From positions 62,001 through 126,000 of the forward strand of contig NZ_CANLVF010000002.1 in the NCBI RefSeq assembly GCF_947494555.1: a stretch of 64,000 nt of DNA. The letters run 5' to 3'. This document shows, piece by piece, positions 11,376 to 21,100 of the stretch. The translations under genes and the position numbers were made by a program. Each line of letters opens with the position of its first letter. Positions within the stretch are counted from its first letter, which is position 1. Origin of the DNA: an uncultured Roseibium sp. Its GTDB lineage: Bacteria; Pseudomonadota; Alphaproteobacteria; Rhizobiales; Stappiaceae. Under the pieces are notes generated by a model. It searched no databases. It saw only the letters and a list, made by a program, of their open reading frames with translations, and had not been told where the DNA came from.

Positions 11376-12296
11376 TCATGAATTGACAGGACATGTGTGG
11401 TTTTGCCGGAGAGCTTCAGTTTGCGCTAGCAGCCAATTGCGAAACTCCCGGACTTTGGTTGAACGCCTCCGCTTGTGTTGGGTGATGAGCCAATAACTCT
11501 TCCCGTCCTCCGCCAGAAGGTCAAAAGGCTGTAAAAGCGCGCCTGTTTCCAATTCACGCTCGAAAAAGGCCGGCGTCAGCAAGGCAACGCCGTGCCCTTC
11601 GATGGCTGCTCGTGCCTCGGCCATTTGTGTTCCGAAATGCCGGGAAGGCTCAGAACCGAAGCAAGACGTCTCGATACCGGCTGCTGCCAGCCAAAAATGC
11701 CACCGCGGGTCTCCTGGCGACACTGCGGGAAACTTCAGAAGGTCTTCGTATCTGGACACACCACCCACACTGACCAAAAGGCGCGGCGACACCATCGGGG
11801 CGAAAACCGCCGGAAACAGCCTGCAGCAGTCCTTGTCACCGAAATTGCCGGCACCAAGGCGAATGGCCATGTCGCAATCGACGGAATCCGGCTCGACACT
11901 GTTTTCACTGATCTCCAACCGCACGCTTATTTTTGGGTTTTGCTCCTGAAAGGACCACAGCGCGCCAGATAGAAAGTGGGTCGCGAAAGTCGGGACTGCG
12001 TTGATCGTAAGGGTCGTTTGTGTCGTTCCAATCGCATCCGCATAGGCTTCACATATCGTGTCCATTGCGGGAACAATCTGGTTCGCAAAGTCTTTCCCGA
12101 CGTTCGTAAGTGATACGCCCCGCGCATGCCGTTCAAACAGCGGGGCGCCGACCCGGTCTTCGAGAACCTTGATTTGGTAACTCACCGCCGCCTGTGTCAT
12201 CGACAGCTCTCCAGATGCTGAGGAAAAGTTTCCGTGTCGTGCGGCCGCATCAAATACGCGTATGGCAGACATAGGAGGAACGTCTCTTGTGAGCAT
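11376..12296 (-). CDS. LysR-family regulator, GcvA-like
   Basis: A 306-residue transcription factor. The N-terminal winged helix-turn-helix reads MSAIRVFDAAARHGNFSSAS and MTQAAVSYQIKVLEDR, the GcvA-subgroup style where the recognition helix contains QAAVSYQIK. The effector-binding domain begins near residue 95. A conserved DCDMAIRLGAGNF segment is the typical DxAIRxG motif of GcvA-like proteins. Position 12296 is the first ATG. An internal ATG at codon 9 (MSAIRV) is an alternative start. The next gene upstream on the same strand is a VOC protein. The target is unknown. LysR proteins often control a divergent neighbour, but none is divergent here, so autoregulation or a distant target is likely. 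Confidence 0.87.
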   Translation of the reverse strand: MLTRDVPPMSAIRVFDAAARHGNFSSASGELSMTQAAVSYQIKVLEDRVGAPLFERHARGVSLTNVGKDFANQIVPAMDTICEAYADAIGTTQTTLTINAVPTFATHFLSGALWSFQEQNPKISVRLEISENSVEPDSVDCDMAIRLGAGNFGDKDCCRLFPAVFAPMVSPRLLVSVGGVSRYEDLLKFPAVSPGDPRWHFWLAAAGIETSCFGSEPSRHFGTQMAEARAAIEGHGVALLTPAFFERELETGALLQPFDLLAEDGKSYWLITQHKRRRSTKVREFRNWLLAQTEALRQNHTCPVNS

Positions 12297-12382
12297 GGTT
12301 CTGTCTCGAAAGGATAACCTGATCTGTTGGTGAATACGCTGACTGAGAGCCGTTGTTCCCAGCGGGCATATTGGCGACTTTC

Positions 12383-12790
12383 CTATCCGTCTCGCCCTGG
12401 TTCGTTTGGGTCAGAAGAGAACAGCGCGACCTTGTTACCGTCAGGGTCGCGCAGGTAGGCGACAAAGAAATTCGGTCCGTAGGACTCGCGAAAACCCGGC
12501 GCGCCTTCGTCTGCACCTCCAGCGGTAACCGCGGCGGCGTGCAGATCACGAACCTGTTTCTGACTGCCGGCCTGAAACGCGATCATTGTCCCGTTGCCGG
12601 CCGTTGCCGGCTGACCATTGACGGGTGACTTGACGTAGAACTCTGGCAATGCTGGAGATTGAACAGGTTGCGCGTAACTCAGTTCCCCGTTTATCACCTC
12701 CAGTTCATAGCCGAGGTCCAGCAGAAAAGAAGAGTAGAAACACTCAGCGCGGGTCATGTCGTTCACGCCGACAGTGACATAGGCAATCAT
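12383..12790 (-). CDS. VOC (glyoxalase/bleomycin resistance/dioxygenase) superfamily protein
   Basis: 135 residues, the usual length for a single-chain VOC protein made of two beta-alpha-beta-beta-beta units. It starts MIAYVTVGVNDMTRAECFYSS, where VGVNDM.RA..FY is the typical first strand and helix, and ends with FVAYLRDPDGNKVALFS, the typical last strand. This subgroup, related to lactoylglutathione-lyase-like proteins, is metal-dependent or metal-free, and the substrate cannot be read from sequence. The frame extends upstream to 12877, but the ATG at 12790 has AAGGA nine bases before it and fits the domain start. It is divergent from the LysR gene at 12904 and codirectional with the LysR gene at 12296. 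Confidence 0.8.
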   Translation of the reverse strand: MIAYVTVGVNDMTRAECFYSSFLLDLGYELEVINGELSYAQPVQSPALPEFYVKSPVNGQPATAGNGTMIAFQAGSQKQVRDLHAAAVTAGGADEGAPGFRESYGPNFFVAYLRDPDGNKVALFSSDPNEPGRDG

Positions 12791-12903
12791 GAAAGTTGGT
12801 CCTTCCAGAAAACGTGGTGCCGATGGCGAACGCCAATGATGGATTTCGATATCTCTTGCATCGTATTTTGCATTCAAGTGTTTGATGATCTTCCCGAGTT
12901 TAG

Positions 12904-13839
12904 ATGATAAGTTCCGTTATTGCGAACCAACAAAAAACACCAAACAATACACAGAGTATCATTTTGGATATTGACTGGAAGGTTCTCCCCTCGCTCACGT
13001 CGCTACGTGCCTTCGAACTGACAGCGCGCAGCGGGAGCTTCGCGTCGGCGGCGCGCGAACTCAACGTCACGCATGCAGCCATCGCCCAACGTGTCCGGTC
13101 CCTGGAAACCCATCTGGGAGCACAACTGGCTCGACGATCGGGGCGGACAGTCGTCCTGACCGAGGCGGGGAAAAAACTGGCGCAGTGCCTGAACGACGGC
13201 TTCGGAACGATTGCCGCCGGCATCAGGGAGTTGCAGGCAGAGCAAACCCAAGCACCTCTTCAGGTCGAGGCCACAGTGCATTTCTCGCAAGCGGTAATTC
13301 TTCCCAAGCTCCACGAGTTCTGGGAAGACTGTCCTGACGTTCAGGTGTCAGTCATGCCGTCTCAGGATATCGAAGACATTGTTTCACTTGGGCTGGATCT
13401 GGCGATCCGCACTGCGCCGACCACGCCAAGCTGGCCCGGTCTGAAGGCCGAGCCCCTCGTTGAGAGCGAACTCATCGTCATTGGCGCACCTTCGATCGTG
13501 AAGGACGACATGGGGCCTCTCGACGAATTGCCCTGGATTTGGTCTACCGGCGTCAAACACGAAGAGGAAGGAATGAGGGCTTTTGGTCTCGATACCCGAT
13601 CAATCAAGAACAATGACGTCGGCGTTCCATTTCTGCAATTCTCTTTGGTTCGGCAAGGCCTTGGCTTGGCTATCGCGCCAGAAATCCTTGTACGAGACGA
13701 GCTCAGGTCAGGACAACTTTACCAAGTTCCCGTCGCGTCGCCGCTGTCGGTAACCTACTATGCCGTGACACCGCTCGGAACCGTCCCGCCTCGCGTCAGG
13801 GCCTTCATCTCCTGGCTGCGAAAAGCCATGGAAAAGTAG
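12904..13839 (+). CDS. LysR-family regulator, GcvA-like
   Basis: A 311-residue protein. After an unusual 25-residue Asn/Gln-rich leader the DNA-binding domain begins with LPSLTSLRAFELTARSGSFA and the recognition helix VTHAAIAQRVRSLETHL. The effector domain carries DLAIRTAPTTPSWPG, the GcvA-like DxAIR motif. A later start is possible because the first 25 residues are not part of the fold. It is divergent from the VOC gene with a 113-bp spacer, which would be the natural site for control of that gene. It is only moderately similar to the LysR protein at 11376-12296, so it is not a recent duplicate. Confidence 0.86.
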   Translation: MISSVIANQQKTPNNTQSIILDIDWKVLPSLTSLRAFELTARSGSFASAARELNVTHAAIAQRVRSLETHLGAQLARRSGRTVVLTEAGKKLAQCLNDGFGTIAAGIRELQAEQTQAPLQVEATVHFSQAVILPKLHEFWEDCPDVQVSVMPSQDIEDIVSLGLDLAIRTAPTTPSWPGLKAEPLVESELIVIGAPSIVKDDMGPLDELPWIWSTGVKHEEEGMRAFGLDTRSIKNNDVGVPFLQFSLVRQGLGLAIAPEILVRDELRSGQLYQVPVASPLSVTYYAVTPLGTVPPRVRAFISWLRKAMEK

Positions 13840-13999
13840 AAACAGGACATTTCAACGTTCTCTTGGATCGACATTCCATCGCGTTTTGTACAGGGGAGAG
13901 ACAGCCCCCGATGTGCGTATGTGGAGACAACTGGTGCAGAACATGCTTTCAAGGCACCTATTGCCCTCACCTGTTCTTCAGAAGTTCTGCGAGCATCAA

Positions 14000-16216
14000 T
14001 CAACTTGCCTTGGCAGTTTGGCCCATCAGGACCGGGATCACCTGTTCCGGTGGTCCCATCATGGCGATCTGACCCGATTTGAAAACGACCACACGATCGG
14101 CCATCTTCATATGGCTCGGTCGTTGCGTGTTGATCATAACGGTCGCTGAACCGTGAAGTTCGCTGACCATGTCCATGAAGCGACGGTCACCTTCAAAATC
14201 AAGATGTGTCCCCGGATTGTCGAACAGATAGAGCGGAACGCGTTTGACCAGTGCACGCGCCAGAACAATCCGCTGCTTCATGTTATCGGGTATCTGCTTC
14301 AGGACTTCTCCGTTGAGGCGGGTTTCCAACCCCTCGAAGTTATCTTCCAGATACTGCAGCAAGCCGAGTTTATGCGCGGTTTCGAACAGTCGATCGTCGC
14401 TTGCCCCCGGCTCGGAAAGCAGAAGGTTCTGCTTGACGGTACCGTAAAAGAAGTCGAGATCGTCCGGCGCATACCCTATCTTCGACCGCCATTCACCGGC
14501 ATCAAGCTGCCGGACGTCCAGACCGTCGAAGAGTATTGACCCGACCTGTGGCTGGAAAAGTCCGGTAATGGCCTGGAAGAGCGTTGATTTTCCTGAGCCG
14601 CTCGGGCCCGTCAATGCAATCATCTCACCCTGCTTGGCCGTCAGCTCAACCCCTTTCAAAGACGCTTCCGTCGCACCGGGGTATCGCAGAACAAGAGACG
14701 TGATTTTCAGATCTCCTTGAATGTCTCGGGTGATCTTGGGCAGATACCCGGGCTCACGTTCCAGCGGTACTTTCATGAGATTGTTGATCTGATCGAGAAC
14801 CGTTCTGCTTTGCGCCAGCTGCGTTATGCTCAAGAACGCTTGGTTCATGGGGTTGAGAACACGCCAGGACAGCGCCATCGTCGCAATCAGAGCGCCCAGG
14901 CTCATGTCGTCAATCATGACCTGCAAAGCGCCGATGCCGAGAACAAATACACCGCATATTGTCATCAGCGTCTGAGAAACAGTCTGGAGCAGGTGCGTCA
15001 GGTTTCGCGCATGGACATTGAGCCTGTTGAACTCTGTCGACAAGGTTGAAAACCGTTCGAGCCAGGTGTCTTCAACCGACAGATCCCTGAGGGTTCTTTG
15101 ATTGCGGAATGTTTCGATCATGAAACTGTTCAGCTTCGATTTCTGTTCGCCAACCGCTGCGACTTCGCGCTGTACCTTGGGAAGGACATAAAGGGCGATC
15201 AGCGCGTAGATCACAAGCAGAGCGAGCGGCGGAAAGGCGACGGGCCCGCCGATCAAAAAGATCGCGGTAATGAATATCAATGTGAATGGAATATCGACGA
15301 TGGCGTTGAACAGGGAGCTTTGGAAAATATCCCGGACGCTGTCAAAATACCGCAAGCGCATGACCTGCGTGCCGATCGGCGCTTCCGACAGCATCGCATA
15401 GGGCAGATGCAGAATCCGTTCGAAGGTCTTGTTTCCCACGATCGCGTCGACGCGACCGCCGAGATAGGACTGAAGAACGTTTTTGGTTTTCCGCAGCGCA
15501 ATTTCGCTGACAAGAATAATTGCGATTCCAACGGCCATCGTGATCAGAACATCGATGGATTTCGCGCCCATGGCCTTGTCATAGATTGCCATGATAAAGA
15601 GCGGCGGGCCGAGCGCGAGGACATTCAAGATGAAGCCGATTGCCAGTATCGATACGATGCTGGACCGAAACTGTTTCGACGCCATGGAGGACCAGCTTCG
15701 ACTGCTCTTGACCTGGCTGGTTTCCTCGGCTTCCTCTTTGACGAGATAGACGTCGGCCCGTGCGATGTCTTTTTCAGACAAGGTCTCCGCCTGAGCCGTT
15801 TTGCCGGAATAGGCGCGAAATCCGCCGCTCGGGGTTTTACTCGCCAGCACCTGGATGTCGTCGTCGGTGACGCGCAGACACGGCAGGTGCGCTTCTGTCA
15901 GCTCGACCGGACTGCCGCGAAAAGGAGCAGAGGACACGTTGATACGATTGAGGACCGTGCGAAGATCCTGAATTGTTTCTATTCTGTCGAAGTGAGGAAG
16001 CGCCTCAAAAAGCAGACGATCATTGCCTTGCCAGTTCATTTCGCGCAACAGGGGAACGAGACATTTTTCCGCCGGTGTCGTGCCTTCGCCCAGTTTACTG
16101 AACGCCGTTTCGTCCCCGCGCTCACTGGTCAACTCTTCCGACAGCGCGTTCCACTGCCGGTGTACGGGGTTCGTTCCCGAATTCAGATCTTCCAGGTCAA
16201 ATAGCGCACGGGTCAC
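14000..16216 (-). CDS. Type I secretion ABC transporter subunit with C39-like N-terminal domain and degenerate ATPase
   Basis: 738 residues. Residues 1-150 look like the non-catalytic C39-like domain of LapB/HlyB-type exporters (for example KCLVPLLREMNWQGNDRLLF and LPCLRVTDDDIQVL), which docks substrate; no Cys-His protease dyad is evident. Six membrane helices follow at about 185-450 and then the nucleotide-binding domain. Walker A is intact (GPSGSGKST, Lys543). Walker B reads YLFDNPG, so the catalytic Glu is Asn667. The H-loop His is Gln698 (NTQRPS). The LSGGQ signature is replaced by KQIPDNMKQR. Such an NBD should bind ATP but hydrolyse it poorly. The ATG overlaps the stop of the upstream ABC gene by four bases, so the two are probably made together as a heterodimer. 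Confidence 0.88.
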   Translation of the reverse strand: MTRALFDLEDLNSGTNPVHRQWNALSEELTSERGDETAFSKLGEGTTPAEKCLVPLLREMNWQGNDRLLFEALPHFDRIETIQDLRTVLNRINVSSAPFRGSPVELTEAHLPCLRVTDDDIQVLASKTPSGGFRAYSGKTAQAETLSEKDIARADVYLVKEEAEETSQVKSSRSWSSMASKQFRSSIVSILAIGFILNVLALGPPLFIMAIYDKAMGAKSIDVLITMAVGIAIILVSEIALRKTKNVLQSYLGGRVDAIVGNKTFERILHLPYAMLSEAPIGTQVMRLRYFDSVRDIFQSSLFNAIVDIPFTLIFITAIFLIGGPVAFPPLALLVIYALIALYVLPKVQREVAAVGEQKSKLNSFMIETFRNQRTLRDLSVEDTWLERFSTLSTEFNRLNVHARNLTHLLQTVSQTLMTICGVFVLGIGALQVMIDDMSLGALIATMALSWRVLNPMNQAFLSITQLAQSRTVLDQINNLMKVPLEREPGYLPKITRDIQGDLKITSLVLRYPGATEASLKGVELTAKQGEMIALTGPSGSGKSTLFQAITGLFQPQVGSILFDGLDVRQLDAGEWRSKIGYAPDDLDFFYGTVKQNLLLSEPGASDDRLFETAHKLGLLQYLEDNFEGLETRLNGEVLKQIPDNMKQRIVLARALVKRVPLYLFDNPGTHLDFEGDRRFMDMVSELHGSATVMINTQRPSHMKMADRVVVFKSGQIAMMGPPEQVIPVLMGQTAKAS

Positions 16217-17943
16217 GCTGACAGGCCTACTGTTGCCGAAGGGGTGTGGTCAGCGTTACCGAGTTCGAGAAGCTTTCCGTCGCCGAGTTGAAATTGTCGA
16301 TCCGCGACTGCGAGCATCGATGGGCGGTGGCTCACGATTATGACGGTGAGATATCCCTTAAGCCGTTCAAGGGCCGCCACCAGCCCTTTCTCAGCCTGCT
16401 GATCCAATTGGGCATTCGCTTCATCAAGGATGAGAATGTTCGGCTCACCGGCAAGCGCCCTGGCGATGCAAATACGTTGAATTGTCGAGGCAGGCACCTT
16501 TCCGCCCAGGTCGGCACCAAGCTGTGTGTCGTATCCCTTGGGAAGCAGGTGAATTTCCTTCTCCAGCCCGATAAGTTTTGCCGCCATGCGGGCATGATTA
16601 ATGTCGGAAACCGCACCAAACATGGTTATGTTTTCCAGAATTGTCCCATTGAAAACTGCGGACTTGCTGTCGACATAGGCGATCGTCTTGCGCAACGCAT
16701 GTTTGTGGGGACCTGAAAAATCGTAACCGCCAATGAGGATCTTGCCCTCATCCGGCGACACTTCGCCGGCCAGCAACTTCATGAGGGTTGTCATACCGCT
16801 GCCATCGGTACCACGAAACCCGATAAATTCGCCGGCATTTACATTCAGGTTCATGTTCGTAAAGACTTGCCGCCGCCCATTTTGGAGATGCATTTCGACA
16901 CCACGGAATTGAATGGATCCGTCGGCTTTCACGTCGGGCGCGTCGCTCATCTCCACTTCGGGAAGATCGAAAAGCACTTCCACCTGGCTATAGTCGTGTT
17001 TCAAGCGCTGCATGTCGGTGAGATGGTTTATTGCGCGCAGGAAGGGCTGGACAAATTGACCCGCGAGCAATGTGCTTGCCGCAACACCTCCGATGCTGAA
17101 GCCGTCATTGATCACCATCACGGCACCGCAGAGCACTACAGCGGCAGTGGTCATTGTCGCAAAAAGGCCTGACGCATCCCTCGCCTGCCCGGCAAGCCGC
17201 ATGTATCTGGCGCTCAGCCGAGCTGTTTCTTTTTGCAGGCGTTCGAACCGGCGCATGATCAGCGATTCCATCGCCTGAGACTTCACCGTTTTCGCGCCGG
17301 AGAGCACCTCCAGAATAAAGTCGGATTTTCGATCGTCCTGTGTGGCCCGGTCGACCACGACCGTCTGCAGAGCCCTGTTTCGACTGAGCGCAAAGAGAAC
17401 GAAGACGCCAAGCAAAATGACCGGGACGAGAGCCAGCGGGCCAGCGATGAACACCAGCACGGCAAGAAAGATCCCGCCAGCGGGAAGATCGATGGCCAGC
17501 AACCGGCTTTGATCGCCGTAATGGTCCGCGATCGACTGAAGAGATCTCAGCCGATGGACCTGAACAGAAACCGGTGTCCGTGCAAAGTCCTGCGGTTTCG
17601 TGTCCAGTATGCGGCGAAACAGTTCCTTGTGGGCCTGGTGATTGAAACTCGCTCCAAGCCGCCCCACAATTGCCGCGCGCGCCACTTTGATCACGCCATC
17701 TGCGACAAGAACGCAGACCACTCCGAGCATGAGCACAAGCAGCGTATCGGTTGATGCATTCGGCAAGACCCGGTCGTAGACCTGCAAAATGGCAAGCGGC
17801 ATCGCCAAACCGAGCATATTTGCAAAGATTGATGCGATCACGACATCTCGTGGTAATCGCGGGGACGATATCCACTTGCTGCTCGGCGAATGCCGTATTC
17901 GCATCCGAGGCAGGAAAAAAGATGAAAATGCTGATTTCAACAT
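16213..17943 (-). CDS. Type I secretion ABC transporter subunit with Walker A Lys-to-Met substitution
   Basis: 576 residues, the size of PrtD/HasD-type exporters without an N-terminal peptidase-like domain. Six membrane helices are followed by an NBD. Walker A reads GTDGSGMTTL: the invariant Lys is Met384, encoded by ATG at 16794-16792. Walker B is intact (LILDEA, Asp507 and Glu508) and the H-loop is intact (VSHRPS, His539). The signature region reads GGKVPASTIQR instead of LSGGQ. The defects are complementary to those of the following, overlapping gene. It is divergent from the giant adhesin gene across 186 bp, the arrangement expected for a dedicated type I secretion system. No outer-membrane TolC-like gene is nearby. 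Confidence 0.88.
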   Translation of the reverse strand: MLKSAFSSFFLPRMRIRHSPSSKWISSPRLPRDVVIASIFANMLGLAMPLAILQVYDRVLPNASTDTLLVLMLGVVCVLVADGVIKVARAAIVGRLGASFNHQAHKELFRRILDTKPQDFARTPVSVQVHRLRSLQSIADHYGDQSRLLAIDLPAGGIFLAVLVFIAGPLALVPVILLGVFVLFALSRNRALQTVVVDRATQDDRKSDFILEVLSGAKTVKSQAMESLIMRRFERLQKETARLSARYMRLAGQARDASGLFATMTTAAVVLCGAVMVINDGFSIGGVAASTLLAGQFVQPFLRAINHLTDMQRLKHDYSQVEVLFDLPEVEMSDAPDVKADGSIQFRGVEMHLQNGRRQVFTNMNLNVNAGEFIGFRGTDGSGMTTLMKLLAGEVSPDEGKILIGGYDFSGPHKHALRKTIAYVDSKSAVFNGTILENITMFGAVSDINHARMAAKLIGLEKEIHLLPKGYDTQLGADLGGKVPASTIQRICIARALAGEPNILILDEANAQLDQQAEKGLVAALERLKGYLTVIIVSHRPSMLAVADRQFQLGDGKLLELGNADHTPSATVGLSA

Positions 17944-18129
17944 AAGTTAGCCAGAGTCGTGTGCATGCTTTAACAAAGTGTGTCGCTCCGGTTTAAAAAC
18001 AGTTTACCCTAAGCGGCATTTCTCAAAATTATTGCTGCAATACCAATAGTTTTTGTTCAAAATTTTTCGCTTTATTAAGGACGCCGTCGTTCAGTGGCAT
18101 GATCAAAAATTGTGCGGACAGGCGAGCGG

Positions 18130-21100
18130 ATGGCAAGCGACTCGGAAAATCGGGATCAACAGACCAACACGCGGTCGACTGAAGAAAACACCGAGACAAG
18201 ATCGACCCTTAGTTCAGATAGCCATCTTCATTCGGGACTGCTCGATTCAAATGACCAGCATCTCGACAAGGTCCATGACTACCACCTGCATCAGGACAAA
18301 GGTGTTTCCAGCGAGCAGGTGAATGCCAATCTCCATTTGGGCAGCCACAAGGCGGAGCCGATCAAGACCGACGAAGAGCAGTCAGCCAAACATTTGCTCG
18401 AACTCGAGAAAGAAGCATCCGCAGCTTCTGAACTTTCGACATTGCCCGATACCCCTTTAGGCGAAGATGCCGCGCAGACCACCGCTAACCTTTCTGGATT
18501 TGCCTTAACTCCGGGTGTTGAACAGCAACACGGTTCCAATGGCTCAGCATCGCAATCTCCCATCCTTGCCGAGCAGGCTTCTGGTGTCGCCACCGAGTTT
18601 GAACAACCGGAAGAGGACAGCACTCAGCAGACAGGGACTGGTTCTGCAATAAGCAGTTCAGCGTCCTCGCCGTCCGCGGAGCAGGTTTCGGTCCAAGAAG
18701 GAACGCCTGCTGAAGCGCAAGCCTCTGAATTATCATCCATTGTCGATACAGATGCAGGTCAAAATACCGTTGATGAAGATGCAGTCGTCGGAACGGCCAC
18801 GGGTATTTCCGCGAGAGCGGGTGTCTCTGAAGGGTCCAGTGTTACCTACAGCCTGCTTGATGATGCCAACGGCCTGTTTTCAATTGATCCCGCGACGGGC
18901 ATCGTCAGCGTTGCAGGGCAATTGGATGCGGAAACGGCGACACAGCATGACATCGTGGTACTCGCAACTTCATCCGACGGGCAAACGCAAACGGAAACCT
19001 TCACAATCGAGATTGGAGACGTTGACGAAGGCGACGTTGCAGCGATTACAGATGTAAATGCGGCGTCAGATGCAATCGCGGAAAACGCTGCCGCCGGATC
19101 AAGTGTCGGCATAACGGCAAAGGCCACCGACGAGGATGCTACTGCTAGCGTTTCTTATTCGGTCGATGATCCCAGGTTCGATATCGACGGCAACGGGATT
19201 GTGACAGTTGCAGCAGGTGCGACATTCGACGCCGAGACCGAAGCTACTGTGAGCCTGACGGTAATCGCGACTTCGAGTGACGGGTCGCAATCTACTCAGG
19301 TCTTCAATCTATCCGTTTCGGACATCGACGAATTTGCGGTTACGGATCTCTCAGATACGAATTCGGCGGCAAACGCGATCGCCGAAAACGCAGCAGCTGG
19401 CGACAATGTCGGAATATCGGCCTTTGCTGAAGATTCGGATCTCACAGACACTGTTACGTATTCCATCGATGACGATCGTTTTGACGTGGCTTCCGATGGC
19501 ACGATCCAGGTTGCTGCCGATGCCGACTTTGACGCGGAAACCGAAAGCTCTATCGATGTCATCGTTACAGCTCTATCCACGGATGGCTCAACGTCGCAGG
19601 AAACCTTCACAATCACCGTTTCCGATGCAAACGAATATGTTGTGAGCGCGGTATCTGATGCAGATTCTGCGGCCAATCAAATATCCGAAGATGCAACGGC
19701 CGGAACTGCAGTCGGGGTCACCGCCTCGGCGGCGGACGCAGATGTTTCGGACAGCGTAACTTACTCTGTCGATGACAACCGCTTTGAGGTTGATGCAGAC
19801 GGCATTGTCAGTGTCGCGAGCGGTGCGACCTTCGACGCGGAGACCGAGCAATCAATTGACGTCGAGGTGACGGCCCACTCTACGGATGGCTCAACCAGCA
19901 CGCAGACATTCACGATAAACGTTTCGGACGTCAACGAAACTGCCGTGAGTGCGGTGTCTGATGAGGATGCTGCGGCCAATCAGATATCCGAAGACGCAAC
20001 GGCTGGAACTGCAGTCGGGGTCACCGCCTCGGCGGCAGACGCAGATGTTTCGGACAGCGTAACCTACTCTGCCGATGACAACCGCTTTGAGGTTGATGCA
20101 GACGGCATTGTCACTGTTGCGAGCGGTGCGACCTTCGATGCGGAAACCGAGCAGTCAATTGACGTCGAGGTGACAGCACAGTCAACGGATGGCTCCATCA
20201 GCACTCAGACTTTTACGATCAACGTTTCGGACGTCAACGAAACTGCCGTGAGCGCGGTATCCGATACGGATTCTACGGCAAATCAGATATCCGAAGACGC
20301 AACGGCCGGAACTGCGGTCGGGATCACTGCTTCAGCAGCGGACGCGGACGTTTCCGATAGTGTCACCTACACCGTCGATGACAACCGCTTTGAAGTAGAT
20401 GCGGACGGCATTGTCACTGTTGCGAGCGGTGCGGTTTTTGATACGGAAACCGAACAGTCGATCGACGTCGAAGTGACGGCACAGTCGACAGACGGCTCCA
20501 CAAGTGCACAGACATTCACGGTGCAGGTAGGAAACGTCAACGACAATGCGCCAACCGGCATTCAGGTCACCGGTCAGACCGGTAATCTGATCCAGAACGG
20601 AAGCTTCGAGTCCTTCGATGTTACGACCGGAGATTATTCCCACGAATTGTCCGACCCTTCAGGGGCCTGGATGTCCAATGGTCCTATGGAAATCTGGGAT
20701 CACCACAATAGTGTTACCGCAACGGATGGCGACCAGCATCTTGAGCTCGATTCCAACAGCGGCGTAAATTCCATTTCCCAATCCGTGGAAACCAGCGCCG
20801 GACAGGTCTACGAGCTCACGCTAGATGCCGTTGCACGCACCAACTCTGCCACGAGCACTGTTGAAATCTATTGGAACGGAGAACTTGTCTCCAGTTTCGA
20901 CCCGGATGCAGGAAGCTGGTCCAGTTTTGACTTCCAGGTCGTTGGCACAGGCGGCACAGATACGCTTGAATTCCGGGAAACCGCAGAAGACGACGACCAG
21001 TATGGCGCTCTGATCGACAATGTTTCCCTGACTGAAGTGCCGCTGACAATTGCCGAAGGCGTGACGGGCGCGGTTGTCGGAACCGTGACCACCAGCGACG

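Noticed and set aside
15098-16204. Open frame of 368 codons on the plus strand, antisense to the 738-residue ABC subunit
   Set aside because: The minus-strand frame encodes a full ABC transporter with recognisable motifs; the plus-strand product has no family, no signal and no ribosome-binding site.
19654-20562. Regular repeats considered as a CRISPR array
   Set aside because: The units are 303 bp, coding, in frame and without spacers; they are protein domains.
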